Source: Saprospiraceae bacterium (GTDB lineage: Bacteria > Bacteroidota > Bacteroidia > Chitinophagales > Saprospiraceae). Taken from it: a DNA stretch of 64,000 nt. The stretch covers positions 1 through 64,000 of the forward strand of contig JAHDEC010000008.1 in NCBI GenBank assembly GCA_020629035.1. Reading direction: 5' to 3'. The notes beneath the pieces are model-generated. The model searched no databases, had not been told where the DNA came from, and saw only the letters and a list, made by a program, of their open reading frames with translations. Made by a program: the position numbers and the translations under genes. This document shows, in pieces, positions 53,329 through 62,561 of the stretch; positions within the stretch are counted from its first letter, which is position 1; each line of letters starts with the position of its first letter.

Positions 53329-54633
53329 ATGAGATTTTTAGTCATAATAAGCCTTGTTATCTGGTTAGGTTCTTGTGGTAATGAGGCTGCAAATAAGGAG
53401 ATCCTTGATGCTCAAGCTATCCATAAAATGAACAGAGCACTGATTGAGATCTCTATGGAAGATATTTTTTCTCCTCCAGTTGCTACTCGAGTCTTTGCTT
53501 ATCCTAATTTAATCTCCTATGATATTTACTTACATGGTCGCGGTCAGAGTATTTTAAGTGATATTACAGCAGGACAAATTAAACCAGTTTTTAATGATAC
53601 CTTGAATATAGATTATTCTTTTGCTGCGATGGAAGGTTATTATAATATCGCAAAGAAGCTTGTTTTTTCAGAACATCTTGCTGATGAAATCATTGAAGAC
53701 CTGCGTTTAGCAGTGGATTCTTTAGGGATGTCATCTTCTAGAAAACAACAGTCTATCGATTATGGGAAGAAGATCAGTGATCAAATGATTAATTGGATAG
53801 ATGCAGATGGTTATGCGGGTGTAAAGGCTGATGATTTCTATACTATCAGAGGTCACGATAGTACCTGGGTATTAACACCCCCGAATTATGAACAGGCCTT
53901 GGAGCCTAACTGGAAAAATTTGCGCCCTATTTTTTTAAAAAACGTAGCTGATTATCAGCCAAAAGCTAGACCTGCATTTAGCACAGATCCAATATCCGAT
54001 TTTTATAAAGAAGCACACAAAGTATATGTGCAATTTTCAGAAAATAGTGATCAGGAACGCTCGATAGCGAAGCACTGGGATTGCAATCCCAATGAATTTA
54101 TACAGAAGGGGCACACCATGCAATTTAACCACAGAATCAGTCCACCTGGACACTGGTTAGGTATTGCAAAAGCGCTGGCAGATACGAGAGATGTGAATCT
54201 CGGAAAAGCGCTCAAAGCATATGCTTCCATAACAACGGCAATGTTTGATGGAGTAATTGCTTGCTGGCATACAAAATATACAGACGAATTAATACGTCCA
54301 GTAACTTATATAAATAGATATATAGACGAAACCTGGAAGCCATTTATACAAACACCACCATTCCCAGAATACACGAGCGGACACAGTGTAGTTAGTGGAT
54401 GTTCCTCATCAATACTTAATGAAATGTATCCCAATACAGCTTTTGTAGATTACACAGAAGTGGAATTTGGACTACCTTCTAGATCATTTACATCAGTATA
54501 TGAAGCAGGTGAAGAGGCTTCTTTATCAAGATATTATGGAGGTATCCATTATAGATTTGGTGTTGATAATGGCTTAGTACAAGGTCGCAACATTGGACAA
54601 TATATCCTAAAACAGTTTTCAAAATATGAATAA
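53329..54633 (+). CDS. Vanadium-dependent haloperoxidase/PAP2-type lipoprotein
   Basis: This is a 434-residue lipoprotein (VIWLGSCGNEA) with the vanadium haloperoxidase/PAP2 acid phosphatase core. The three vanadate- or phosphate-binding motifs are present. They are K316-x6-R323-P324 (KYTDELIRP), TSGH (349-352, usual PSGH) and S400-R401-x5-H407 (SRYYGGIHYR). The spacing and the helical N-terminal half fit the vanadium haloperoxidase-like branch seen in marine Bacteroidota. Whether it oxidises halides or acts as a phosphatase cannot be read from the sequence. It overlaps the next gene by 8 bases, and the pair is probably functionally linked. ATG 53329 is chosen for the clean lipoprotein signal. 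Confidence 0.87.
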   Translation: MRFLVIISLVIWLGSCGNEAANKEILDAQAIHKMNRALIEISMEDIFSPPVATRVFAYPNLISYDIYLHGRGQSILSDITAGQIKPVFNDTLNIDYSFAAMEGYYNIAKKLVFSEHLADEIIEDLRLAVDSLGMSSSRKQQSIDYGKKISDQMINWIDADGYAGVKADDFYTIRGHDSTWVLTPPNYEQALEPNWKNLRPIFLKNVADYQPKARPAFSTDPISDFYKEAHKVYVQFSENSDQERSIAKHWDCNPNEFIQKGHTMQFNHRISPPGHWLGIAKALADTRDVNLGKALKAYASITTAMFDGVIACWHTKYTDELIRPVTYINRYIDETWKPFIQTPPFPEYTSGHSVVSGCSSSILNEMYPNTAFVDYTEVEFGLPSRSFTSVYEAGEEASLSRYYGGIHYRFGVDNGLVQGRNIGQYILKQFSKYE

Positions 54634-57600
54634 ACTATTATACTTCATCCCAGCTTTGGTCCTTTTAGTTTTTTTTCAATCTTGTTCTGAGGACCATTCG
54701 AGTAAGGGGTCAAGAAGTTCATCGAGCTCCGAAGATTTAGGTGTTGTTAAAGATCTTTTTGAATTAATGCCTGCTTCGAAAACTGGCCTTGACTTCAGCA
54801 ATAACATCAAGGATACGATGCAACTTTTGTGCTTCAGTTTTGAGTATTCTTTTAATGGAGGTGGAGTAGCTGTTGGAGATATTAATAACGATGGATTGCA
54901 GGACTTGTTCTTTACGAGCACCCTAGAACATAACAAGTTATATCTAAATAAAGGAGATTGGAAATTTGAAGACATCACTTCTAGTTCTGGCGTTAATAAT
55001 GGATTCGGGATGAATATAGGGACTTCCATGATAGACATTAATAATGATGGGTATTTAGATATTTATGTGTGTAAGTCTGGAGCAATGACAGCTCCCGAGC
55101 AAAGAAGAAATTGTTTATATATAAATCAAGGAAACTTAACCTTCCAGGAGGAAGCAAAAGCGTATGGTTTAGATGATCCGAGCTTTGCGACCCAGACCTA
55201 CTTTACGGATTTTGATCTTGATGGAGATCTTGATGCCTATTGTGTTAATCACCCTATCAACTGGGGTAATGAAAATAAACTTAATCTTAATCAAGATAGA
55301 GATGGTAATTTGACCATGATTCAGGATACTCAAAGACACCACATAACAGATAGATATCTTAGAAATGACAATGGGAAATTTGTCGATAAAACCTATGAAT
55401 TTGGTGTGGATAATGCGGCATTTGGTTTGAGTGCTGCTATTAATGATTTTAATGAAGATGGCTATCCAGATATTTATATATGTAATGATTATACTAAAGC
55501 TGACCAACTAATGATCAATCAGCGGGGTAAAGGTTTTAAAGATGAAATAGAAAAGTACTTTGATAATATTACGAATTCCTCTATGGGAAGTGATGTGATG
55601 GATCTTAATAATGATGGTAAGATCGACCTGTTTGTAAATGATATGATGCCTAAGGAAGTAGAACTTATGAAGCAGCAGAGGAGTTACAAAAACTACGATC
55701 TCGCGGTAATGGGCAAAAAATTTGGCTATCACGATCAGTTTAAGTACAACGCTATGCAGTTAAAAATGGATGATGGATTGTATTCCAATACTAGCTATTT
55801 GACTTCAACAGATAAGTCAGGTTGGAGTTGGGCTGTTCTAGGCGAAGATTATGATCATAATGGCCACACAGACTTATTTATTGTTAATGGTTATTTAAAG
55901 GATGTATCAAATATGGATTATGCAAAGTTTAAGCTAGATTCCCTTAGACGTATCCCTGCTAAAACGGTACGAGCGATGTATGATAATTGGAAAACAGTGG
56001 TTGATTCCATATATATACAGAATTATTTCTTTGCTAATAAAGGTTCTTTAGAATTTGTAGATGCAAGTAAAGCCTGGAATGCAGGTCCTAAATCATATAG
56101 TAACGGAGCTGCTTTTGCTGATTTAGATAATGATGGAGATTTAGATTTGATTGTAAATAATATCAATGACAATGCCTTTTTGATGAGAAATAATTTGGAC
56201 AAAAAATCCTCAAGTAAATCTCTGAGGGTTAAGCTCCAATCAAAGAATACAAATTATGGCTCGACACTTACAGCCAGTTATGCTGATGGTAGTGTAAAAA
56301 CTAAGTATTATTATCCTATAAGAGGCTTTGTCTCTAGTATGGAACAAATCGTACATTTTGCGATTCCGGAATGCACAAGTATCTCAAGCCTGATGGTACA
56401 ATGGCCAGACAGATCAGTAGAGAGATACATGGTAGATAGCCTGTCTGGAGTGCAAATGATTGCAAAAAATAAAGGCCAAAAAGCAAGCCTCGAAAGAGAA
56501 ACAGCTGCTCCGATTTTTGATGCTAAATCTATAGATTATACGCATAAAGAAAACGATTATATTGACTTCAAAAGAGAACCATTATTACACTTTAAAAATT
56601 CTGTAGAAGGTCCAGCAGTAGCGTCAGGTGATTTAAATGGTGATAATGTTGATGATTTAGTTGTGGGTGGTGCATTTGAACAAGCAACAACTATACTCAT
56701 CGGAAATAAAACCTCATATAAATCTTTCAGTAGTACCGCTTTTGAGGAGTCGAAACAATATGAAGATGTGGCGATTGAGTTAGGTGATATAGATAAAGAT
56801 GGGGATTTAGATATCCTTGCTTTAGCTGGAGGATATCAATGGAAAGCAGGAGCGACGCAATATGGGATAAAGGTATTTACCAATGATGGTAAAGCAAATT
56901 TCACCTTAGATGCTAGCTATGGACCCAGATCAAACAACACATCATTAGCACTATTAGATTTTGATGGTGATGAAGACTTAGATGTTTTTGTTGGTGCAGG
57001 ACCTATACCCGGTGCTTATCCTAATTCAGATTATTCGTTTATACTAGAAAATGAAGGAGGGAAATTTCGTAATAATACAAAGGTCTTACCTTATGAAGGC
57101 AAATTAGGTGTTATTAAGTCAGCTGCAGCCACTGATATTAATGCAGATGGAAAAGTAGATTTAGTTATCGGCGGAGAATGGACAACTATACAAGTGCTTA
57201 TCAATGGAGATAATGGGTTTACTGATCAAACAAAGTCATACGGCTTATCAGAAACCAATGGTTTGTGGCAGTCTATCCATTTAGCAGATGTGGATGAAGA
57301 TGGTGATATGGATATTTTGGCTGGAAATCTAGGGCTTAATAGTTTCTTTAAGGCTTCCGCTGATAAACCTACTTGTGTTTATGCCTATGATTTTGATGGT
57401 AATGGAGAAAATGATCCGATCATGTGTACCTATTTTGGAGAGAAATCTTATCCAGTGCACTCTAGGGATGAAATCTTGGAGCAAATGACTTCACTGAGGA
57501 AAAAGTACCTTCGATACAAGACTTTTGCCCATGATGATATAGAAGCGATGTTTGGAGATAAGAAGATTTCCAAAGCCAAGATTTATCAGGCAAATACTTT

Positions 57601-57946
57601 TGCGACCACTTTATATATCAATGAAGGAGCAAGCTTTTCAAGCCAAGCATTACCAAATGATATTCAAGTTTCTATGGTTAAGGATATGGAGATGTTTGAT
57701 GTGGATGGCGATGGGACTAAAGAAATTGTTGCAGTAGGAAATTATTGGGATACGGATTTTGATTTTGGAAAATATGATGCTTCAGTTGGGACTATTTTAA
57801 AACGTAATGCAGACGGATCTTATCGTGCTATGCACCAAACAGGATTTCTTGCCAATCTGAATGCGAGAAGTTTAAATATATTAGATAGTAACAAGTTCGT
57901 TGTAGGTAATAATAACGGTGCAATGCAATTGTTTTCCATTAAATAA
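54626..57946 (+). CDS. CRTAC1-like FG-GAP/VCBS repeat lipoprotein with ASPIC/UnbV domain
   Basis: This is an 1106-residue lipoprotein (VFFQSCSEDHS) with a Ser-rich tether (residues 26-35). It has many FG-GAP/VCBS calcium loops such as GVAVGDINNDGLQDLFF, DINNDGYLDIYVC, DLDNDGDLDLIVNN and DVDEDGDMDILAGN. They fold as one or two beta-propellers. Near the middle (about 530-610) is an ASPIC/UnbV domain (GSTLTASYADGS, MVQWPDRS). The family includes eukaryotic CRTAC1 and bacterial surface proteins. Pairing with a vanadium haloperoxidase-like gene recurs in Bacteroidota. The 8-base overlap with the upstream gene supports co-expression. A role as cofactor-binding or substrate-binding partner is inference. 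Confidence 0.88.
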   Translation: MNKLLYFIPALVLLVFFQSCSEDHSSKGSRSSSSSEDLGVVKDLFELMPASKTGLDFSNNIKDTMQLLCFSFEYSFNGGGVAVGDINNDGLQDLFFTSTLEHNKLYLNKGDWKFEDITSSSGVNNGFGMNIGTSMIDINNDGYLDIYVCKSGAMTAPEQRRNCLYINQGNLTFQEEAKAYGLDDPSFATQTYFTDFDLDGDLDAYCVNHPINWGNENKLNLNQDRDGNLTMIQDTQRHHITDRYLRNDNGKFVDKTYEFGVDNAAFGLSAAINDFNEDGYPDIYICNDYTKADQLMINQRGKGFKDEIEKYFDNITNSSMGSDVMDLNNDGKIDLFVNDMMPKEVELMKQQRSYKNYDLAVMGKKFGYHDQFKYNAMQLKMDDGLYSNTSYLTSTDKSGWSWAVLGEDYDHNGHTDLFIVNGYLKDVSNMDYAKFKLDSLRRIPAKTVRAMYDNWKTVVDSIYIQNYFFANKGSLEFVDASKAWNAGPKSYSNGAAFADLDNDGDLDLIVNNINDNAFLMRNNLDKKSSSKSLRVKLQSKNTNYGSTLTASYADGSVKTKYYYPIRGFVSSMEQIVHFAIPECTSISSLMVQWPDRSVERYMVDSLSGVQMIAKNKGQKASLERETAAPIFDAKSIDYTHKENDYIDFKREPLLHFKNSVEGPAVASGDLNGDNVDDLVVGGAFEQATTILIGNKTSYKSFSSTAFEESKQYEDVAIELGDIDKDGDLDILALAGGYQWKAGATQYGIKVFTNDGKANFTLDASYGPRSNNTSLALLDFDGDEDLDVFVGAGPIPGAYPNSDYSFILENEGGKFRNNTKVLPYEGKLGVIKSAAATDINADGKVDLVIGGEWTTIQVLINGDNGFTDQTKSYGLSETNGLWQSIHLADVDEDGDMDILAGNLGLNSFFKASADKPTCVYAYDFDGNGENDPIMCTYFGEKSYPVHSRDEILEQMTSLRKKYLRYKTFAHDDIEAMFGDKKISKAKIYQANTFATTLYINEGASFSSQALPNDIQVSMVKDMEMFDVDGDGTKEIVAVGNYWDTDFDFGKYDASVGTILKRNADGSYRAMHQTGFLANLNARSLNILDSNKFVVGNNNGAMQLFSIK

Positions 57947-57963
57947 CAAAAGGATTAGAGACT

Positions 57964-60942
57964 TTAGTTTTTGCGATTATCACTCGAACTTTTAGCTCGA
58001 CGCATTAAAAGATAAAGCATAAGAACTAAACTTATTATTCCTAATCCCATCCACTTAGAGGAAAACTTATTGGCAAATTGGACAGCATCCATATTTCCTG
58101 TTGCAATAAATCCTGCCCAATGTTTTGGAGATTTAGCTGAGGATGGAATACTTTCATCATTCAGATAAGTATACTTAGCCATTTTTAGGGCTTTATCTTT
58201 CCTCATACCTGCCTTCAAGTTTTTGTAGAACTCTACCATTATATATTTAGTAGAAGCATCAGGGACTTTCCACAGTGACATAATAACCGACTGAGCACCA
58301 GCATAGTTAAAAGCTGAAGCAATCGATTTAATACTTTTACCTTTTCTTACTTGACCAACTCCAGTATTGCAAGCACTTAGTACAACAAGTTCTGCAGGAA
58401 TGTTTATGTTGTAAATTTCGTGGAGTGGAAGAATTTCACGCTCATCTGATCCAAAATTTAGGGAGGAAAACAACGGACTATTTTCATTCATTACCGAGTG
58501 CATTGCTAGATGCAATACTTTACTATTTGGAGCATTATCTAAGAAGGAAGATTTCGAACAAGTATTTTTATTCAATACAGTTCCACCAATTATTTCTTTT
58601 ATTTCTAAAACCTCATCCTGTGCTCCTGGTAGCTCTAAAAGTCCTTCTCTAACCAGCGATGCATACATGGGAGCTTCGTCAAAAGTTGCACTTTTATCGT
58701 AAGTTGGTGCAAATAGGTTGACAGCAACATTATTGCCTGTTTGCTTTTGATTAACCAAAAAGGATAGAGAGGGAGCATAAGAAATATTTGGGGCTTTCGA
58801 TAAATCTGAAGCAAATATCGTTTCGATTGGTAGATAATTAAATTGATTATCTGGACAAACAATTAATTGCTCAACATTGGCCATCTTATCTATCAATATT
58901 TGTGGAATTTTTAAAGCAGTTTTAGCTTGTTCATTATTGGGCAATAATGCATAAGGATCTACTCCACTATCCATTTTGTCCAACACTTCGACAGTATCTA
59001 AGTGTATTATATGATGATCAATTGTTCCATTATTTATCAGGAAATAAATAAGATTTTTATCACCTAAAAATCCAATCAGAGCAGCGGCGTTTTGCTGACT
59101 CAAATAGTCATTTATGGTTGTGAAATTAGTTAATCCGTACTCATACTTAAGTTCATTATATCTTGGGCTTTTTTCAGCAATATACTTTCTTAAATCGGCA
59201 TATTTAGATTCTAACTTACTTAACTGATCGGCAATTTTAGGATCAACTTCAGTAGGAGCATTATTTTTTATTAGGTCAATTCGAGTTTTCAAATCTCGTT
59301 CATCGGCAATAAGATTTGAAGGGATTTCTGCTAATTCTTCGATGGCACCTCTTCTAATATCGAGTAAAAGTTCATCGGTTTTAGCAAACTCTAGGATATT
59401 GATAATTTGTTGGTTTACCAATGTAGGATCAAGATGTTTTGACTGTATTTTTGCTAAAAGTGAACCTTCATATAAAGAGAAGTTAACTCCTTTCCATCTA
59501 GCCCAGTCACCTTCATCTAGTTGGGGACGAATCTGCTTAAAAGCTGTAAGCATATTTTCAAATATTAAGTCAGCTTTATTTATTTCTCCTTTACTAAGGT
59601 AATAGTGGCCAATAGTTATTATACAATCTGCCAGTACTAAGGATTCAGAGTATTCATCAAGGTTTATCACAGATTGTAAGTCTAGAGTCGAAGTACCAGT
59701 TAATAGCGTTAATAACTCATTTAATGGATTTATGGCGTCCGGATCATTTCTCTTCAATTTAATCCCATGCAGGTCAAGCAGTGATTGAGGCTGGATGCGT
59801 AGCTTATCTTCTCTTTCTAAGGTAGCAGATATTGTGAGAGATTTATGCAGATAAGGTAGTGCCTTATCAAACATACCCATATCATAATAGCTCATGGCTA
59901 TAAAGTTATTTTCCTGAGCTAGTTCATAGGCGTTTTCTTTAGGTTTAGCTTGCAAGGCTTTAATATTCGTTAAATGCAAGTCTATAGATTTTTGGTACTC
60001 TTTATCATATCTATACGTCCTTGCTAAACCTTGGTAGCCTCTTAAAACTAAAAAGTGATTGGGTGGTAATTTTCCTTTAATTAATTCGAGTCCTTTTTGG
60101 TAATAAGATCTGGCTTTTTCAGAATTGCCTATGCCATTGTAACATTGACCTAAATTATTGAGTAGGTATGCCTCCCTTTGCCAAGAGTCATTTTTCAGCA
60201 TGTTGTAAGACTTCAAGAAATAAGGTAGTGCTTTTTCAAATTGAGCTAAACTTCCATAGACATTTCCTAGTCCCATTCCTATGGTTTGATATTTCGCAAT
60301 CTGAGAAGTATCGCGTTGAAGATTATATACTTTATCCGATTTTAAGAGATATTCTTTAGCCTTATAGAATCTATTTTTCTTCCCAAACACAGTTCCGATA
60401 TGCGAATAAACATCAATTAATAAAGGGGAAGATTCGCCGGCTTCATTAATAACCTTGGTGACTAAATTATTAAACTCATATTCAAATTCAAATTCAGGAT
60501 TTATTAATGCTTTGTACTCAATGCGGTATCTCTCAGTAGCCACATATTCTTGCAGTGGGAGACTATCTAGCGAATTATATATTTCTGCTGAATATTCTGA
60601 TAGTTTATAAGCTTTTTGAAAATCTCTAAGTGCAGCATGATTACTAGCTGTAATTTGATAGAATTTTCCTTTCGCTAAGCTGGCCTGAACCTCATATTTT
60701 ATCGTCGAATCAACGAGCTTAAATAGCTGATTACTAACTTCTAAATTACCTTGCTTAAAAAAGTTTTCTAGGCCAATATTAAGAGAATCTAAATAGCTAG
60801 GTTTTTCTTTAAGAATGCTTAATTTTTGGCTTAGGCTCTGTGGATTCTCAAGTAATGATTCTATAAATGAATGGTTATTTTGACCTAGTACGATATTAGT
60901 ATTGAGCAGAATAAGGGATAGGATAGGAATTACTTTTTTCAT
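57964..60942 (-). CDS. Exported TPR-CHAT protease with C-terminal membrane anchor
   Basis: This 992-residue protein has a signal peptide (ILLNTNIVLGQ) and about ten TPR units (residues 60-480). Examples are IGMGLGNVYGSLAQFEKALPYF and LLNNLGQCYNGIGNSEKARSYY. After a helical linker comes a CHAT (caspase-like) peptidase domain (about 660-950). The catalytic dyad is visible as His815 (LHLAMHS) and Cys858 (VVLSACNTGVG), followed by VIMSLWKVPD. A final membrane helix (WMGLGIISLVLMLYLLM) and basic tail (RRAKSS) place the protease on the outer face of the cytoplasmic membrane. TPRs probably hold a substrate or activator. It is downstream of two lipoprotein genes. Its substrate is unknown. Confidence 0.9.
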   Translation of the reverse strand: MKKVIPILSLILLNTNIVLGQNNHSFIESLLENPQSLSQKLSILKEKPSYLDSLNIGLENFFKQGNLEVSNQLFKLVDSTIKYEVQASLAKGKFYQITASNHAALRDFQKAYKLSEYSAEIYNSLDSLPLQEYVATERYRIEYKALINPEFEFEYEFNNLVTKVINEAGESSPLLIDVYSHIGTVFGKKNRFYKAKEYLLKSDKVYNLQRDTSQIAKYQTIGMGLGNVYGSLAQFEKALPYFLKSYNMLKNDSWQREAYLLNNLGQCYNGIGNSEKARSYYQKGLELIKGKLPPNHFLVLRGYQGLARTYRYDKEYQKSIDLHLTNIKALQAKPKENAYELAQENNFIAMSYYDMGMFDKALPYLHKSLTISATLEREDKLRIQPQSLLDLHGIKLKRNDPDAINPLNELLTLLTGTSTLDLQSVINLDEYSESLVLADCIITIGHYYLSKGEINKADLIFENMLTAFKQIRPQLDEGDWARWKGVNFSLYEGSLLAKIQSKHLDPTLVNQQIINILEFAKTDELLLDIRRGAIEELAEIPSNLIADERDLKTRIDLIKNNAPTEVDPKIADQLSKLESKYADLRKYIAEKSPRYNELKYEYGLTNFTTINDYLSQQNAAALIGFLGDKNLIYFLINNGTIDHHIIHLDTVEVLDKMDSGVDPYALLPNNEQAKTALKIPQILIDKMANVEQLIVCPDNQFNYLPIETIFASDLSKAPNISYAPSLSFLVNQKQTGNNVAVNLFAPTYDKSATFDEAPMYASLVREGLLELPGAQDEVLEIKEIIGGTVLNKNTCSKSSFLDNAPNSKVLHLAMHSVMNENSPLFSSLNFGSDEREILPLHEIYNINIPAELVVLSACNTGVGQVRKGKSIKSIASAFNYAGAQSVIMSLWKVPDASTKYIMVEFYKNLKAGMRKDKALKMAKYTYLNDESIPSSAKSPKHWAGFIATGNMDAVQFANKFSSKWMGLGIISLVLMLYLLMRRAKSSSDNRKN

Positions 60943-61102
60943 ATTAACTCATTTTATAACGAGTAAGATCCTAGAACGAGCATAAAATAGGATTTGCCAA
61001 CATTTAAGTTCAATATCTTTATCAAGTTATTATTTACAAAATAGGAATTAATATTTTTAAAAGAAGAAAAGACAGAAACCTTGGGCCCTGTCTTCTCATT
61101 GT

Positions 61103-62494
61103 TTATTTTGGAGTAAATGATGCATCGAGCATGGTTAATGCTAACTGATAAGTGTCATCTTTTATCGCAAAACCCATGGCAAGATATTCTTCATTATTGA
61201 GTTGATTTATGGAATTTATATACAGGCCTTGATGATTATCGCATTGGTAAACTGTTTCATTGTTGGTTGTCTGGATGTTTGATCGCTTTTGTAGAACACT
61301 ATGAATCGGGCAGTCAGCATCTCCCGTAAATACGAAGCTGCTAATTATGATTTCATTCTCTCCTGAAGTTAGATGGCTTGGATAAACCTGACCATATTCT
61401 GAACTGATTAGAATTTCTGTTGATTCTTCATTTAGATCATGATCAAAAGTGTAGAGAAATGATTCAGCATTGCTTGTTCCAATGGTAGAAACAATTATTT
61501 CAGCATCGTCTACTTTTACAGATTTAACTACTTGATCGTCAACGAAGGCAAGTTCTTCTATATCATAGAGTTCTTGATCCATTCTAAATAACTGCGAGGC
61601 GGCATTCGTTTGACTATAATTGCTAAAGTACACTTTATCATCATGCGCCTGAACATGATTTAAAGAGTTAGAGGAACTAGGGTCATATGAATGAAACTCT
61701 GCTCGCTCTGAAAATGAACTAGCGATTTTTACTACTAGGCTGGCATTTATACCATCAATATCTTGATGACCAGCAATATATATATCATTAAGATTATTAT
61801 GATCAATGGAGTTAAAAACAGAACCAACTCTAGTAGATAAATATTCTTTTGTGATCATAAGGTCATGGTCAATTTCAATGACACTGCCTACATTATTTGT
61901 GCTTCCACATAATAGTATTCGGCCATCTAAAGTTTGAATTATATCATTGGCAATCATATCAGAAACATCTTCAGCGGATTCTAATTGACCTAGATAATTA
62001 AATTTTGCCAAAACACTGCCAAAGGCTTTAGTGGATAAAGGACTCCCTGGATAGATATTAGCTAAAACCACGAATCCATCATTTACCTCTACTGCTTTAA
62101 CTGCAGAGGTATGGTAAAAAAAGGTAAGCGTTTTTAATCCAGAAAACGGATGAATGTTTGACCCATCGTTTACAGTTAATGTTTGACTTGATGTATGGCT
62201 TGTTCCATTTTCGTTTTCCACTGTAAGACTTACTTCATAGGTGCCTGGATCTTGAAAGATATGTGTAGGGCTACAGTCTTCAGTAATCTCAGATCCATCA
62301 TCAAAATTCCATTCACAAATAAATTCGAACGATAAATTTGTAAAACTCACCTCGCAGGGCGCAACACAATTGGATTTATCCATTTCGAATAGTGATATGA
62401 CAGCCTTTTCTGGTTCATCTTCCATTTCCAAAAAATCGCAAGATGCAGTGGCCAGTAGGATACCGATTAACAGTAGATTAAATAGTTGTTTCAT
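61103..62494 (-). CDS. PKD-domain lipoprotein of unknown function
   Basis: This is a 463-residue lipoprotein (LLATASCDFLEME) with one PKD domain at about residues 30-110 (ISLFEMDKSN, CEWNFDDGS, HIFQDPGTYEVSLTV). Residues 115-463 look like a beta-propeller with repeated blades (FNYLGQLESAEDVSD, IIQTLDGRILLCGSTN, IEIDHDLMITK). The PKD module is a spacer or binding unit common on secreted Bacteroidota proteins. No enzyme motif is seen. It lies between the beta-helix lipoprotein (67-base gap) and the TPR-CHAT gene (160-base gap), all on the minus strand. Its N-terminus is like that of the next lipoprotein (SCDF start). Confidence 0.75.
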   Translation of the reverse strand: MKQLFNLLLIGILLATASCDFLEMEDEPEKAVISLFEMDKSNCVAPCEVSFTNLSFEFICEWNFDDGSEITEDCSPTHIFQDPGTYEVSLTVENENGTSHTSSQTLTVNDGSNIHPFSGLKTLTFFYHTSAVKAVEVNDGFVVLANIYPGSPLSTKAFGSVLAKFNYLGQLESAEDVSDMIANDIIQTLDGRILLCGSTNNVGSVIEIDHDLMITKEYLSTRVGSVFNSIDHNNLNDIYIAGHQDIDGINASLVVKIASSFSERAEFHSYDPSSSNSLNHVQAHDDKVYFSNYSQTNAASQLFRMDQELYDIEELAFVDDQVVKSVKVDDAEIIVSTIGTSNAESFLYTFDHDLNEESTEILISSEYGQVYPSHLTSGENEIIISSFVFTGDADCPIHSVLQKRSNIQTTNNETVYQCDNHQGLYINSINQLNNEEYLAMGFAIKDDTYQLALTMLDASFTPK

Positions 62495-62561
62495 TGTTTA
62501 TTTTTTAGATAGTTTAATTGATCTAGTTTAAAGGGCTGAGTATTGCAATAGAGAGTGTTAC

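Noticed and set aside
57964-60942. TPR-CHAT as part of a type III-E CRISPR (craspase) system
   Set aside because: The protein is exported and membrane-anchored, and there is no Cas7-11, crRNA array or other cas gene nearby.
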